DNA from: Pseudomonas sp.
GTDB lineage: Bacteria > Pseudomonadota > Gammaproteobacteria > Pseudomonadales > Pseudomonadaceae
DNA length: 64,000 bases
Assembly: GCF_002796985.1 (NCBI RefSeq)
Contig: NZ_PEKX01000020.1
Span: forward strand, 287,197 to 351,196
Direction: 5' to 3'
A program made the position numbers and the translations under genes. Shown one piece after another: positions 42,342 through 50,061 of this stretch. Under the pieces are notes generated by a model. That model did not search any database and had not been told where the DNA came from. It worked only from the letters and a program-made list of their open reading frames with translations. Numbering within the stretch: the first letter of the stretch is position 1; every line of letters begins with the position of its first letter.

Positions 42342-43565
42342 ATGTCCGGCGCCCTTTCGCACATCCGTGTCCTCGACCTCTCCCGCGTTCTCGCCGGCCC
42401 CTGGGCCGGGCAGATCCTCGCCGACCTCGGCGCGGAAGTGATCAAGATCGAGCGCCCCGGCAGCGGCGACGACACCCGAGCCTGGGGCCCGCCGTTCCTG
42501 AAGGATGCAGACGGCCGCGACACCAGCGAAGCGGCGTATTACCTGTCGGCGAACCGCAACAAGAAATCCCTGACCATCGATTTCACCCAGCCCGAAGGCC
42601 AGCGCCTGGTGCGCGAACTGGCGGCAAACGCCGACATCGTGCTGGAGAACTTCAAGGTCGGCGGGCTGAAAGCCTACGGCCTGGACTACGACTCACTGAA
42701 AGCGCTGAACCCGAAGCTGATCTATTGCTCGATCACCGGCTTCGGCCAGTTCGGCCCCTACGCCAAGCGTGCCGGCTACGACTTCATGATCCAGGGCCTC
42801 GGCGGCCTGATGAGCCTGACCGGCCGCTCCGACGCCGAGGAAGGCGCCGGCCCGGTGAAGGTCGGTGTCGCGCTGACCGACATCCTCACCGGCCTGTACT
42901 CGTCCACCGCGATCCTCGCTGCCCTCGCCCACCGTGACGTCAGCGGCATCGGCCAGCACATCGACATGGCGCTGCTGGACGTGCAGGTCGCCTGCCTGGC
43001 CAACCAGACCCTGAACTACCTGACCACCGGCAACCCGCCGCGTCGCCTGGGCAACGCGCACCCGAACATCGTGCCGTACCAGGACTTCCCCACCGCCGAT
43101 GGCGACCTCATCCTCACCGTTGGCAACGATGGGCAGTTCCGCAAGTTCGCCGAACTGGCGGGCCACCCGGAATGGGCCACCGACGAGCGCTTCGCCACCA
43201 ACCAGGCGCGCGTGGCGCACCGCGAGGTGCTGATCCCGCTGATCCGTCAATCCACTGTGATGCGCACCACCGCCGAGTGGATCGCCTTGCTGGAACAGGC
43301 CAGCGTGCCGTGCGGCCCGATCAACGACCTGGCGCAGGTGTTCGCCGACCCGCAGGTGATCGCCCGCGGCCTGCGCGTGGACCTGCCACACCCGCTGGCC
43401 GGCAGCGTGCCGCAGGTGGCCAGCCCGATCCGCCTGTCCGAGACCCCCGTCGAGTACCGCAACGCCCCGCCGACCCTCGGCCAGCACACTCAGGAAATCC
43501 TCGAGGGCGTGCTCGGCCTGGACCCGGCCGCCATCGGCAAGCTGCGCGACAGCGGCGTGATCTAA
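42342..43565 (+). CDS. CaiB/BaiF family CoA-transferase (probable succinyl-CoA:glutarate CoA-transferase)
   Basis: 407 residues from ATG 42342. Class III CoA-transferase with N-terminal LSRVLAGPWAGQILADLGAEVIKIERPG, nucleophile-type Asp in VGVALTDILTG near 170-ish, and GNAHPNIVPYQ. Placed after gcdH and under GcdR-like control, it most likely activates glutarate to glutaryl-CoA. Pathway role is inferred from context. Confidence 0.93.
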   Translation: MSGALSHIRVLDLSRVLAGPWAGQILADLGAEVIKIERPGSGDDTRAWGPPFLKDADGRDTSEAAYYLSANRNKKSLTIDFTQPEGQRLVRELAANADIVLENFKVGGLKAYGLDYDSLKALNPKLIYCSITGFGQFGPYAKRAGYDFMIQGLGGLMSLTGRSDAEEGAGPVKVGVALTDILTGLYSSTAILAALAHRDVSGIGQHIDMALLDVQVACLANQTLNYLTTGNPPRRLGNAHPNIVPYQDFPTADGDLILTVGNDGQFRKFAELAGHPEWATDERFATNQARVAHREVLIPLIRQSTVMRTTAEWIALLEQASVPCGPINDLAQVFADPQVIARGLRVDLPHPLAGSVPQVASPIRLSETPVEYRNAPPTLGQHTQEILEGVLGLDPAAIGKLRDSGVI

Positions 43566-43572
43566 AGCCTCC

Positions 43573-43663
43573 GTAGGGCGAATAACGCCTCAGGCGTTAT
43601 CCGCCGTCCGTCGGTCCAAAAGCCAGGATCGGCGAATAAAGCGTGCCGCTTTATGCGCCCTAC
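43573..43663. repeat. Palindromic intergenic repeat (GTAGGGCG ... CGCCCTAC)
   Basis: A 91-bp imperfect palindrome begins GTAGGGCGAATAACGCCTCA and ends TTTATGCGCCCTAC, with a further internal pair AATAACGCC/GGCGTTAT. It resembles the GTAGGGCG-type intergenic repeats known in Pseudomonas genomes and is distinct from the REP elements. Confidence 0.7.
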
Positions 43664-43712
43664 GACTGACAATCGGCGCCTGCTTCCGCGGGCCCCAACG
43701 ATCCCCGAACGA

Positions 43713-43750
43713 CGCCCGCGCCAGGGTTTTCACGGCCCCTGGCGCGGGCG
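43713..43750. terminator. 14-bp perfect GC-rich hairpin
   Basis: CGCCCGCGCCAGGG (43713-43726) pairs with CCCTGGCGCGGGCG (43737-43750) around a 10-nt loop. Without a T run it is not a canonical terminator; it may stop or stabilise the CoA-transferase transcript upstream of the ahcY promoter. Confidence 0.5.
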
Positions 43751-43797
43751 CGGCGGGGAACCGAGGCGCGATCCAATCCGGATCGCGACCAAAAGCC

Positions 43798-43826
43798 TTT
43801 GGCTTGTCATGCGCCATGGCTATAAT
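43798..43826 (+). promoter_or_regulatory. ahcY: Putative sigma70 promoter of ahcY
   Basis: -35 TTTGGC (43798-43803) and -10 TATAAT (43821-43826) with 17 bp between. A start near 43833 would place the whole SAH riboswitch in the leader. Confidence 0.6.
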
Positions 43827-43875
43827 CCGCAAGCTTCAATAACGGCCGGCACTGCCTGAGTCGTTCCCGCCACCT

Positions 43876-43983
43876 GTCCGAGGGGCGCTGCAGCAGGTCG
43901 ATTCGCTTCGGCTTGTCAGGCTCGGATGGGGCGCGTCACGGTCGGCAACCGCCGATCGCCAAACGCATCAACGGCGCCCATTC
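43876..43983 (+). promoter_or_regulatory. S-adenosylhomocysteine (SAH) riboswitch
   Basis: The leader contains the hallmark blocks of the SAH aptamer: CCGAGGGGCGCTGCAGC (from 43878), the pairing return CAGGCTCGG (43917-43925) and the downstream AACGGCGCCCA near the end. An internal hairpin lies between the first blocks. This class is described upstream of ahcY in Pseudomonas and raises expression when SAH accumulates. It ends about 25 nt before the ahcY ATG; the expression platform may act on the ribosome-binding site. Confidence 0.88.
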
Positions 43984-44008
43984 GCAGACAACGAATGGAG
44001 AGTTACGC

Positions 44009-45418
44009 ATGAGCGCTGTCATGACGCCTGCCGGTTTCACCGACTTCAAAGTCGCCGACATTTCCCTGGCCGCCTGGGGCCGCCGCGAGCTGATCATCGC
44101 CGAGTCCGAAATGCCGGCTCTGATGGGCCTGCGCCGCAAGTACGCCGCCAGCCAGCCGCTGAAAGGCGCGAAGATCCTCGGCTGCATCCACATGACCATC
44201 CAGACCGGCGTGCTGATCGAGACCCTCACCGCGCTGGGCGCCGAAGTGCGCTGGTCGTCCTGCAACATCTTCTCCACCCAGGATCAGGCCGCCGCTGCCA
44301 TCGCCGCCGCCGGCATCCCGGTATTCGCCTGGAAAGGCGAGACCGAGCAGGAGTACGAGTGGTGCATCGAGCAGACCATCCTCAAGGATGGCCAGCCGTG
44401 GGACGCCAACATGGTGCTGGACGACGGCGGTGACCTGACCGAAATCCTGCACAAGAAATACCCGCAGATGCTCGAGCGCATCCACGGCGTTACCGAAGAG
44501 ACCACCACCGGTGTGCACCGCCTGCTCGACATGCTCAAGGCCGGCACCCTGAAAGTCCCGGCGATCAACGTCAACGACGCGGTCACCAAGAGCAAGAACG
44601 ACAACAAGTACGGCTGCCGTCACAGCCTGAACGACGCCATCAAGCGCGGCACCGACCACCTGCTGTCGGGCAAGCAGGCCCTGGTGATCGGCTACGGCGA
44701 CGTGGGCAAGGGCTCCGCGCAGTCGCTGCGTCAGGAAGGCATGATCGTGAAGGTTTCCGAAATCGACCCGATCTGCGCCATGCAAGCCTGCATGGACGGC
44801 TTCGAGCTGGTTTCCCCGTACAAGAACGGCCTGAACGACGGCACCGAAGCCAGCGTTGACGCCGCTCTGCTGGGCAAGATCGACCTGATCGTCACCACCA
44901 CCGGCAACGTCAACGTCTGCGACGCCGGCATGCTGAAAGCGCTGAAGAAGCGCGCCGTGGTGTGCAACATCGGTCACTTCGACAACGAGATCGACACCGC
45001 CTTCATGCGCAAGACCTGGGCCTGGGAAGAGGTCAAGCCGCAGGTGCACAAGATCCACCGCACCGGCGCCGGCGACTTCGATCCAGCCAACGACGACTAC
45101 CTGATCCTGCTGGCCGAAGGCCGCCTGGTGAACCTGGGCAACGCCACCGGCCACCCGAGCCGCATCATGGACGGCTCCTTCGCCAACCAGGTGCTGGCGC
45201 AGATCTTCCTGTTCGAGCAGAAGTACGCTGACCTTTCTGCCGAGAAGAAAGCCGAGCGCCTGACCGTCGAAGTGCTGCCCAAGAAGCTCGACGAAGAAGT
45301 GGCCCTGGAAATGGTGAAAGGCTTCGGTGGAGTCGTCACCCAGCTGACCCCGAAACAGGCCGAGTACATCGGCGTGACCGTGGCAGGCCCGTTCAAGCCG
45401 GACACCTACCGCTACTGA
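44009..45418 (+). CDS. ahcY: Adenosylhomocysteinase (SAH hydrolase)
   Basis: 469 residues from ATG 44009 (MSAVMTPAGFTDFKVADISLAAWG); an upstream in-frame extension is riboswitch sequence and is rejected. Reversibly splits SAH into adenosine and homocysteine with bound NAD. NAD motif GYGDVGKGSAQSLRQEG, the substrate Asp/Lys region and C-terminal KPDTYRY typical of the family. First gene of the cluster with the HD protein and metF. Confidence 0.98.
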   Translation: MSAVMTPAGFTDFKVADISLAAWGRRELIIAESEMPALMGLRRKYAASQPLKGAKILGCIHMTIQTGVLIETLTALGAEVRWSSCNIFSTQDQAAAAIAAAGIPVFAWKGETEQEYEWCIEQTILKDGQPWDANMVLDDGGDLTEILHKKYPQMLERIHGVTEETTTGVHRLLDMLKAGTLKVPAINVNDAVTKSKNDNKYGCRHSLNDAIKRGTDHLLSGKQALVIGYGDVGKGSAQSLRQEGMIVKVSEIDPICAMQACMDGFELVSPYKNGLNDGTEASVDAALLGKIDLIVTTTGNVNVCDAGMLKALKKRAVVCNIGHFDNEIDTAFMRKTWAWEEVKPQVHKIHRTGAGDFDPANDDYLILLAEGRLVNLGNATGHPSRIMDGSFANQVLAQIFLFEQKYADLSAEKKAERLTVEVLPKKLDEEVALEMVKGFGGVVTQLTPKQAEYIGVTVAGPFKPDTYRY

Positions 45419-45426
45419 TGTGCCAG

Positions 45427-45456
45427 GGGGCAGACGAGCAATCGTCTGCCCCTTTT
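45427..45456 (+). terminator. Terminator after ahcY
   Basis: GGGGCAGACGA (45427-45437) pairs with TCGTCTGCCCC (45442-45452) around GCAA, then TTTT. Strong stem, short T run; some read-through into the HD gene and metF is plausible. Confidence 0.85.
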
Positions 45457-45484
45457 GCCATCCAGCGCCATCCGGAAGACATGC

Positions 45485-46015
45485 ATGGACCTGCAGGACA
45501 GCTACAACCAGGCCTGGCTCTTCGCCGCCGGCGCTCACGCCGGGCAGACGCTGACCGCCTCGACGCTGCCCTATGCGGTCCACCTGGCGATGGTGGCCAA
45601 CGAAGTGATGGCGGCCGACCGCGAAGCGCCCATCCAGCGCCTGGCGGAAACCGTCCAGATCGCCCTGCTGCACGACGTGCTCGAAGACACCCCGGTGCCC
45701 TTCGAGGAACTGCAGACGCGTTTCGGCGAGTTCGTCGCCGAAGGCGCCCAGCGCCTGAGCAAGGTGGTGAATGGCGAGAAATTGCCGTTCGACATCTACC
45801 TCGAAAGGCTGGCGGCCGGCGCGCCGCAGTATGCGATCGTCAAGCTGTGCGACCGGATCACCAACCTGCAGCCGCCACCCTCGACCTGGGCGCGGAGCAA
45901 GATTGCCCAATACCATGGGCAGTCGCAGCGCATCCTGGCCGTTCTCGGCCATGTGCATGAGCCCAGCGCCGAGCGACTGCGCACGAAGATAGACCACTAC
46001 CGCCGTTACTTCTGA
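45485..46015 (+). CDS. HD-domain protein resembling small alarmone hydrolases (SpoT/MESH1 type)
   Basis: 176 residues from ATG 45485. It keeps the four HD metal ligands: His33 (PYAVHL), His63-Asp64 with following Glu67-Asp68 (LLHDVLEDT), and Asp123 (KLCDRITNL). These blocks, plus GAHAGQT and FGEFVAEGAQRLSKV, match the (p)ppGpp hydrolase domain of SpoT and stand-alone MESH1-like enzymes. The RxxG of the SpoT nucleotide loop is replaced by TLTAST, so the substrate may differ (e.g. another nucleotide such as NADPH, as for MESH1). It lies between ahcY and metF. Confidence 0.8.
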   Translation: MDLQDSYNQAWLFAAGAHAGQTLTASTLPYAVHLAMVANEVMAADREAPIQRLAETVQIALLHDVLEDTPVPFEELQTRFGEFVAEGAQRLSKVVNGEKLPFDIYLERLAAGAPQYAIVKLCDRITNLQPPPSTWARSKIAQYHGQSQRILAVLGHVHEPSAERLRTKIDHYRRYF

Positions 46016-46069
46016 AGTCGACGGCACATGCCGGCAGCCACGCGATGACGCGGCGCCGAAGGAACGACC

Positions 46070-46918
46070 ATGAGTCAGAAAGAACGCCGTTTCAGCTTCG
46101 AGTTCTTCCCCGCCAAGACCGAAGCCGGCCATGAAAAACTGCTGGCCACCGCACGCCAGCTGGCCGCGAAAAAGCCCGACTTCTTCTCCTGCACCTACGG
46201 TGCCGGCGGCTCCACCCGCGACCGCACCCTGACCACCGTGCTGCAGCTGGACGGCGACGTGCAGGTGCCCACCGCACCGCACCTGTCCTGTGTCGGCGAC
46301 ACCAAGGCCGAGCTCTCGGCCCTCCTGGCCCACTACAAGGACGCCGGCATCCGCCGCATCGTCGCCCTGCGTGGCGACCTGCCTTCGGGCATGGGCATGG
46401 CCAGCGGTGAACTGCGTTTCGCCAACGAACTGGTGGAATTCATCCGCGCCGAAACCGGCGATCACTTCCACATCGAAGTTGCCGCTTATCCGGAAGTTCA
46501 CCCGCAGGCCCGTAATTTCGAGGATGATTTGGCGAATTTCGTGCGCAAGGTCAAAGCCGGCGCCGACTCTGCCATCACACAATACTTCTTCAACGCCGAC
46601 AGCTACTTCCATTTTGTCGAGCGTGCGGAGAAACTGGGTGTCAGCATCCCGGTCGTACCGGGTATCATGCCGATCACCAACTACACCAAGCTGGCCCGCT
46701 TCTCCGACGCCTGTGGCGCGGAAATCCCCCGTTGGATTCGCAAGCAACTGGAAGCCTACGGCGACGATATCGCCAGCATCCAGGCCTTTGGTGAGCAGGT
46801 CATCACCGACATGTGCGAACGCCTCCTCGAAGGCGGCGCACCCGGTCTGCATTTCTACACCCTGAACCAGGCTGAACCCAGCCTGGCGCTCTGGAACAAC
46901 CTCAAGCTCCCCCGCTGA
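46070..46918 (+). CDS. metF: 5,10-methylenetetrahydrofolate reductase
   Basis: 282 residues. FAD-dependent reduction to 5-methyl-THF for methionine synthesis. FSFEFFPAKT N-terminus (catalytic Glu), the FAD/folate segment SCTYGAGGSTRDRT, HLSCVG and ALRGDLP, and VPGIMPITN. Its role completes the methyl cycle with ahcY and metK. The 154 bp downstream to the RNA helicase hold no gene. Confidence 0.97.
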   Translation: MSQKERRFSFEFFPAKTEAGHEKLLATARQLAAKKPDFFSCTYGAGGSTRDRTLTTVLQLDGDVQVPTAPHLSCVGDTKAELSALLAHYKDAGIRRIVALRGDLPSGMGMASGELRFANELVEFIRAETGDHFHIEVAAYPEVHPQARNFEDDLANFVRKVKAGADSAITQYFFNADSYFHFVERAEKLGVSIPVVPGIMPITNYTKLARFSDACGAEIPRWIRKQLEAYGDDIASIQAFGEQVITDMCERLLEGGAPGLHFYTLNQAEPSLALWNNLKLPR

Positions 46919-47072
46919 GGATCATTGCTCCGGGCTTACCGTCCGCGATCCCGGCCAGCGCAACGCCGGCGTATCGTGGACGGGGTGCATCCAGCCTCCG
47001 GCTGAGCGCTCGCCCCGAGCTTGAAATCACGCGCCCTTGAGCCGGCAGGTCGCCGGCCTACAGGAACCCTGC

Positions 47073-49118
47073 ATGTCCTTTACTTCCCTCGGTCTCTCCG
47101 AGGCCCTGGCTGGCGCCGTTGAAGCCGCCGGCTATGCGCGCCCCACTCCCGTCCAGGAACGCGCCATTCCCGCCGTACTGCAAGGCCGCGACCTCATGGT
47201 TGCCGCCCAGACCGGCACCGGCAAAACCGGCGGCTTCGCCCTCCCGGTACTCGAACGCCTGTTCCCCGAAGGCCACCCGGACCGCGAACACCGCCACGGC
47301 CCGCGCCAGACCCGTGTACTGGTACTGACCCCGACCCGCGAGCTGGCTGCCCAGGTGCACGACAGCTTCAAGGTCTACGCCCGCGACCTTCCCCTCAAGA
47401 GCGCCTGCATCTTCGGCGGCGTCGGCATGAATCCGCAGGTCCAGGCCATGTCCAAGGGCGTCGACGTCCTGGTCGCCTGCCCCGGCCGCCTGCTTGACCT
47501 GATCGGTCAGGGCAGCGTCGACCTGTCCCGCGTGGAAATCCTCGTCCTCGACGAAGCCGACCGCATGCTCGACATGGGCTTCATCCATGACGTGAAGAAG
47601 GTCCTCGCGAGGCTTCCGGCCAAGCGCCAGAACCTGCTGTTCTCGGCAACCTTCTCCAAAGACATCATCGACCTCACCAACAAGCTCCTGCACAACCCGG
47701 AGCGCATCGAGGTCACCCCGCCGAACACCACCGTCGAGCGTATCGAGCAGCGTGTGTTCCGCATTCCGTCCGTGCAGAAGCGCGCCTTGCTGGCGCATCT
47801 GGTGACCATGGGTGCCTGGGAACAGGTACTGGTGTTCACCCGCACCAAGCACGGCGCCAACCGTCTCGCCGAGTACCTGAGCAAGCACGGCCTGCCGGCG
47901 GCCGCGATCCACGGCAACAAGAGCCAGAACGCGCGCACCAAGGCCCTGGCCGACTTCAAGGCCAACGACGTGCGCATCCTGGTCGCCACCGACATCGCCG
48001 CTCGCGGCCTGGACATCGACCAGTTGCCCCACGTGGTCAACTACGAGCTGCCCAACGTCGAGGAAGATTACGTTCACCGCATCGGCCGTACCGGCCGCGC
48101 CGGTCGCACCGGTGAAGCCATCTCGTTGGTGGCGCCGGACGAGGACAAACTGCTCAAGGCCATCGAGCGCCTGACCAAGCAGCGCATCCCCGATGGCGAC
48201 ATGCTGGGCTTCGACCCCGACACCGTGCTGCCGGAAGTCCAGCAGCCCGAGCCGAAGGAAGCTCCCCAGCGCCAGCCGCGCAAGGACAAGGCCAAGCGCG
48301 GCGAGCGCAAGGACCGCAACAAGGACAAGCCCCAGCAGCCGCAGGCCGAAGTGCAGCAGAACACTGCTCCCGGCGCTGAAGGCGAAGCTGCCCAGGGCGA
48401 CAAGCCCGCCGGCAAGCGCCGCCGCCGTGGCGGTCGTGGCAAGAACAAGGGCGAAGGCCAGGCGAGTGACGCCCAGCCGAGCGCCAATGCTCAACCGCGC
48501 CAGCCTCGTCAGCCCCGCCAGCAAGACCAGCAGGGCCAGGATCGTCAGCAACAGCCCAAGCAGGCTCGCGCACAGAGAAGCGATGGCAATCGCGATCCGG
48601 AAGTCTTCCTCGACGACGATTTCGACAACTTCGGCAACCGCGCCGATTACGTCAGCCCGTTCCCGGACAAGGATCAGCAACGCGGCCAGCGCCGTCGTGG
48701 CGGTCAAGCTCAAGGGCAAGGCCAGAATCAAGGCCAGGGTCAACAGCGCCCTCGCAGCCAAGGCGCCCAAGGTGGCCAAGGCGGCAGCGGCCAGCCTCGT
48801 GGGCAAGGGCAAAGTCAGGGCCAAGGCCAGGGCAAGACCGCCAGAAAGCCGAGTAGCGGCGGTCGCAGTCAGGGTCAAGGCCAGGGCGCCAATGGCCAGC
48901 GCAAGCGCGGCGGCAAGGCTCCGGCGTCCCGCATGAACGACGCTCCGCTGCGTGAGCCGAGCGAGTACGGCGCCGCCAAGCCGACCCGCCAGCCGGTGGT
49001 GATCAACAAGCGCGACCTGGTCCGCACCGACCGCTTCCCGACTCCGGAGCAGTTGGAAGAGCTGGAACCGCGCCGCAAGACCGAGCGTCCCGCGCTGCTG
49101 ACCCGCAACCGCGAGTGA
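47073..49118 (+). CDS. rhlE: DEAD-box ATP-dependent RNA helicase, RhlE type with long basic tail
   Basis: 681 residues from ATG 47073. Q motif PTPVQERAIP, Walker A AQTGTGKT (45-52), DEAD (VLDEADRMLDMGF, near 160), SAT (FSATF) and HRIGRTGR. After the helicase core (about 400 residues) is a long tail very rich in Gln, Arg, Gly, Lys and Ala, ending in a conserved VINKRDLVRTDRFPTP segment. P. aeruginosa RhlE2 (PA0428) has such a tail that binds RNA and RNase E and is adjacent to metF, so RhlE2 is the best assignment. Confidence 0.92.
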   Translation: MSFTSLGLSEALAGAVEAAGYARPTPVQERAIPAVLQGRDLMVAAQTGTGKTGGFALPVLERLFPEGHPDREHRHGPRQTRVLVLTPTRELAAQVHDSFKVYARDLPLKSACIFGGVGMNPQVQAMSKGVDVLVACPGRLLDLIGQGSVDLSRVEILVLDEADRMLDMGFIHDVKKVLARLPAKRQNLLFSATFSKDIIDLTNKLLHNPERIEVTPPNTTVERIEQRVFRIPSVQKRALLAHLVTMGAWEQVLVFTRTKHGANRLAEYLSKHGLPAAAIHGNKSQNARTKALADFKANDVRILVATDIAARGLDIDQLPHVVNYELPNVEEDYVHRIGRTGRAGRTGEAISLVAPDEDKLLKAIERLTKQRIPDGDMLGFDPDTVLPEVQQPEPKEAPQRQPRKDKAKRGERKDRNKDKPQQPQAEVQQNTAPGAEGEAAQGDKPAGKRRRRGGRGKNKGEGQASDAQPSANAQPRQPRQPRQQDQQGQDRQQQPKQARAQRSDGNRDPEVFLDDDFDNFGNRADYVSPFPDKDQQRGQRRRGGQAQGQGQNQGQGQQRPRSQGAQGGQGGSGQPRGQGQSQGQGQGKTARKPSSGGRSQGQGQGANGQRKRGGKAPASRMNDAPLREPSEYGAAKPTRQPVVINKRDLVRTDRFPTPEQLEELEPRRKTERPALLTRNRE

Positions 49119-49128
49119 TGCTGTAGAA

Positions 49129-49157
49129 GAAACCGCCCTCCGGGGCGGTTTCTTTTT
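49129..49157 (+). terminator. Rho-independent terminator of rhlE
   Basis: GAAACCGCCC (49129-49138) pairs with GGGCGGTTTC (49143-49152) around TCCG, followed by TTTTT. Confidence 0.9.
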
Positions 49158-49186
49158 GCCTGGAATTTGTCGCCGGAATCGCTTTT

Positions 49187-49256
49187 CGTACGGGCGAGCT
49201 TGCTCGCGAACAGAGTCCGCAGCGGGGCTTGTTCGCGAGCAAGCTCATTCCTACAA
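49187..49256. repeat. REP pair (REPIN) with spacer
   Basis: GGGCGAGCTTGCTCGCGAAC and, inverted, GTTCGCGAGCAAGCTCATTCCTAC flank a GC-rich spacer (CAGAGTCCGCAGCGGGGCTT). The inner part, around TCCGCAGCGGGGCT, recurs in the cluster at 63496-63580. Confidence 0.85.
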
Positions 49257-49283
49257 CAGCCGATCCCTGCCACCGAGCAGGCA

Positions 49284-49310
49284 CAAAAAAGCCGCCCGAG
49301 GGCGGCTTTT
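49284..49310 (-). terminator. Terminator of the amino-acid ABC operon
   Basis: GCCGCCC (49291-49297) pairs with GGGCGGC (49300-49306), flanked by A/T runs so that it reads as a terminator on the minus strand 17 bp after the ATPase stop. Confidence 0.85.
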
Positions 49311-49326
49311 CAGCAAGGCGAAGAAC

Positions 49327-50061
49327 TCACAGCACCTGCCGCAGGAAGCTCTGCGCGCGCGCATCCTTGGGCTGGGCGAAGAACTCCGCCGGGGCGGCGT
49401 CCTCCAGCAGCTTGCCGTGATCGAAGAACAGCACGCGGTCCGCCACTTCGCGGGCGAAGCCCATTTCGTGGGTCACGCAGACCATGGTCATGCCTTCCAC
49501 GGCCAGGGTCTTCATCACGTCCAGCACCTCGCCGACCATTTCCGGGTCGAGCGCCGAGGTGGGTTCGTCGAAGAGCATCACCTTCGGGTCCATGCACAGG
49601 GCGCGCGCAATCGCTACGCGCTGCTGTTGCCCACCGGAGAGGCGCGACGGGTATTCGTTGGCCTTCTGGCCGATACCGACTTTCTCCAGCAGCGCACGGG
49701 CCTTGGCCTCGCGCTCGGCCTTGCCGCGCTTGCGCACGACTTTCTGCGCCAAGCAGAGGTTCTCCAGCACGGTCATGTGCGGGAACAGGTTGAAGTGCTG
49801 GAACACCATGCCGACTTCGCGGCGGTAGGCGTTGACATCGGTCTTCGGGTTGGCGAGGTCGAGGCCGTCGATGCTCACCGAGCCGGTATCGAACTCTTCC
49901 AGGCCGTTCAGGCAGCGCAGGAAGGTGGACTTGCCCGAGCCCGACGGCCCGATCACCACCACCACTTCGCCCTTGGCTACGCCGGTCGTGACGTCATCCA
50001 CCGCGCGCACAACTTGCCCGCGTGTGTCGAAGACCTTGGTCAGGTTACGGACTTCAATCAC
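49327..50061 (-). CDS. Polar amino-acid ABC transporter ATP-binding protein
   Basis: 244 residues from a GTG at 50061 preceded by GGAGG, and overlapping the permease stop by 8 bp. Walker A GPSGSGKST, Q-loop VFQHFNLFPHMTVLEN, signature LSGGQQQR, Walker B VMLFDEPTSALDPE, and H-loop VTHEMGFA. GlnQ/HisP-type subgroup importing amino acids. An in-frame ATG extension to 50094 lies inside the permease and is rejected. Confidence 0.93.
   Translation of the reverse strand: MIEVRNLTKVFDTRGQVVRAVDDVTTGVAKGEVVVVIGPSGSGKSTFLRCLNGLEEFDTGSVSIDGLDLANPKTDVNAYRREVGMVFQHFNLFPHMTVLENLCLAQKVVRKRGKAEREAKARALLEKVGIGQKANEYPSRLSGGQQQRVAIARALCMDPKVMLFDEPTSALDPEMVGEVLDVMKTLAVEGMTMVCVTHEMGFAREVADRVLFFDHGKLLEDAAPAEFFAQPKDARAQSFLRQVL

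Noticed and set aside
43713..43750. Intrinsic terminator
   Set aside because: Perfect hairpin but no T run on either strand, so it is only reported as a hairpin.
43913..44008. Upstream start for ahcY
   Set aside because: The extra residues would be translated from the riboswitch; the real start has a Shine-Dalgarno and matches the family.
49187..49256. CRISPR-like repeats
   Set aside because: Inverted REP cores without regular direct repeats and spacers; no cas genes.
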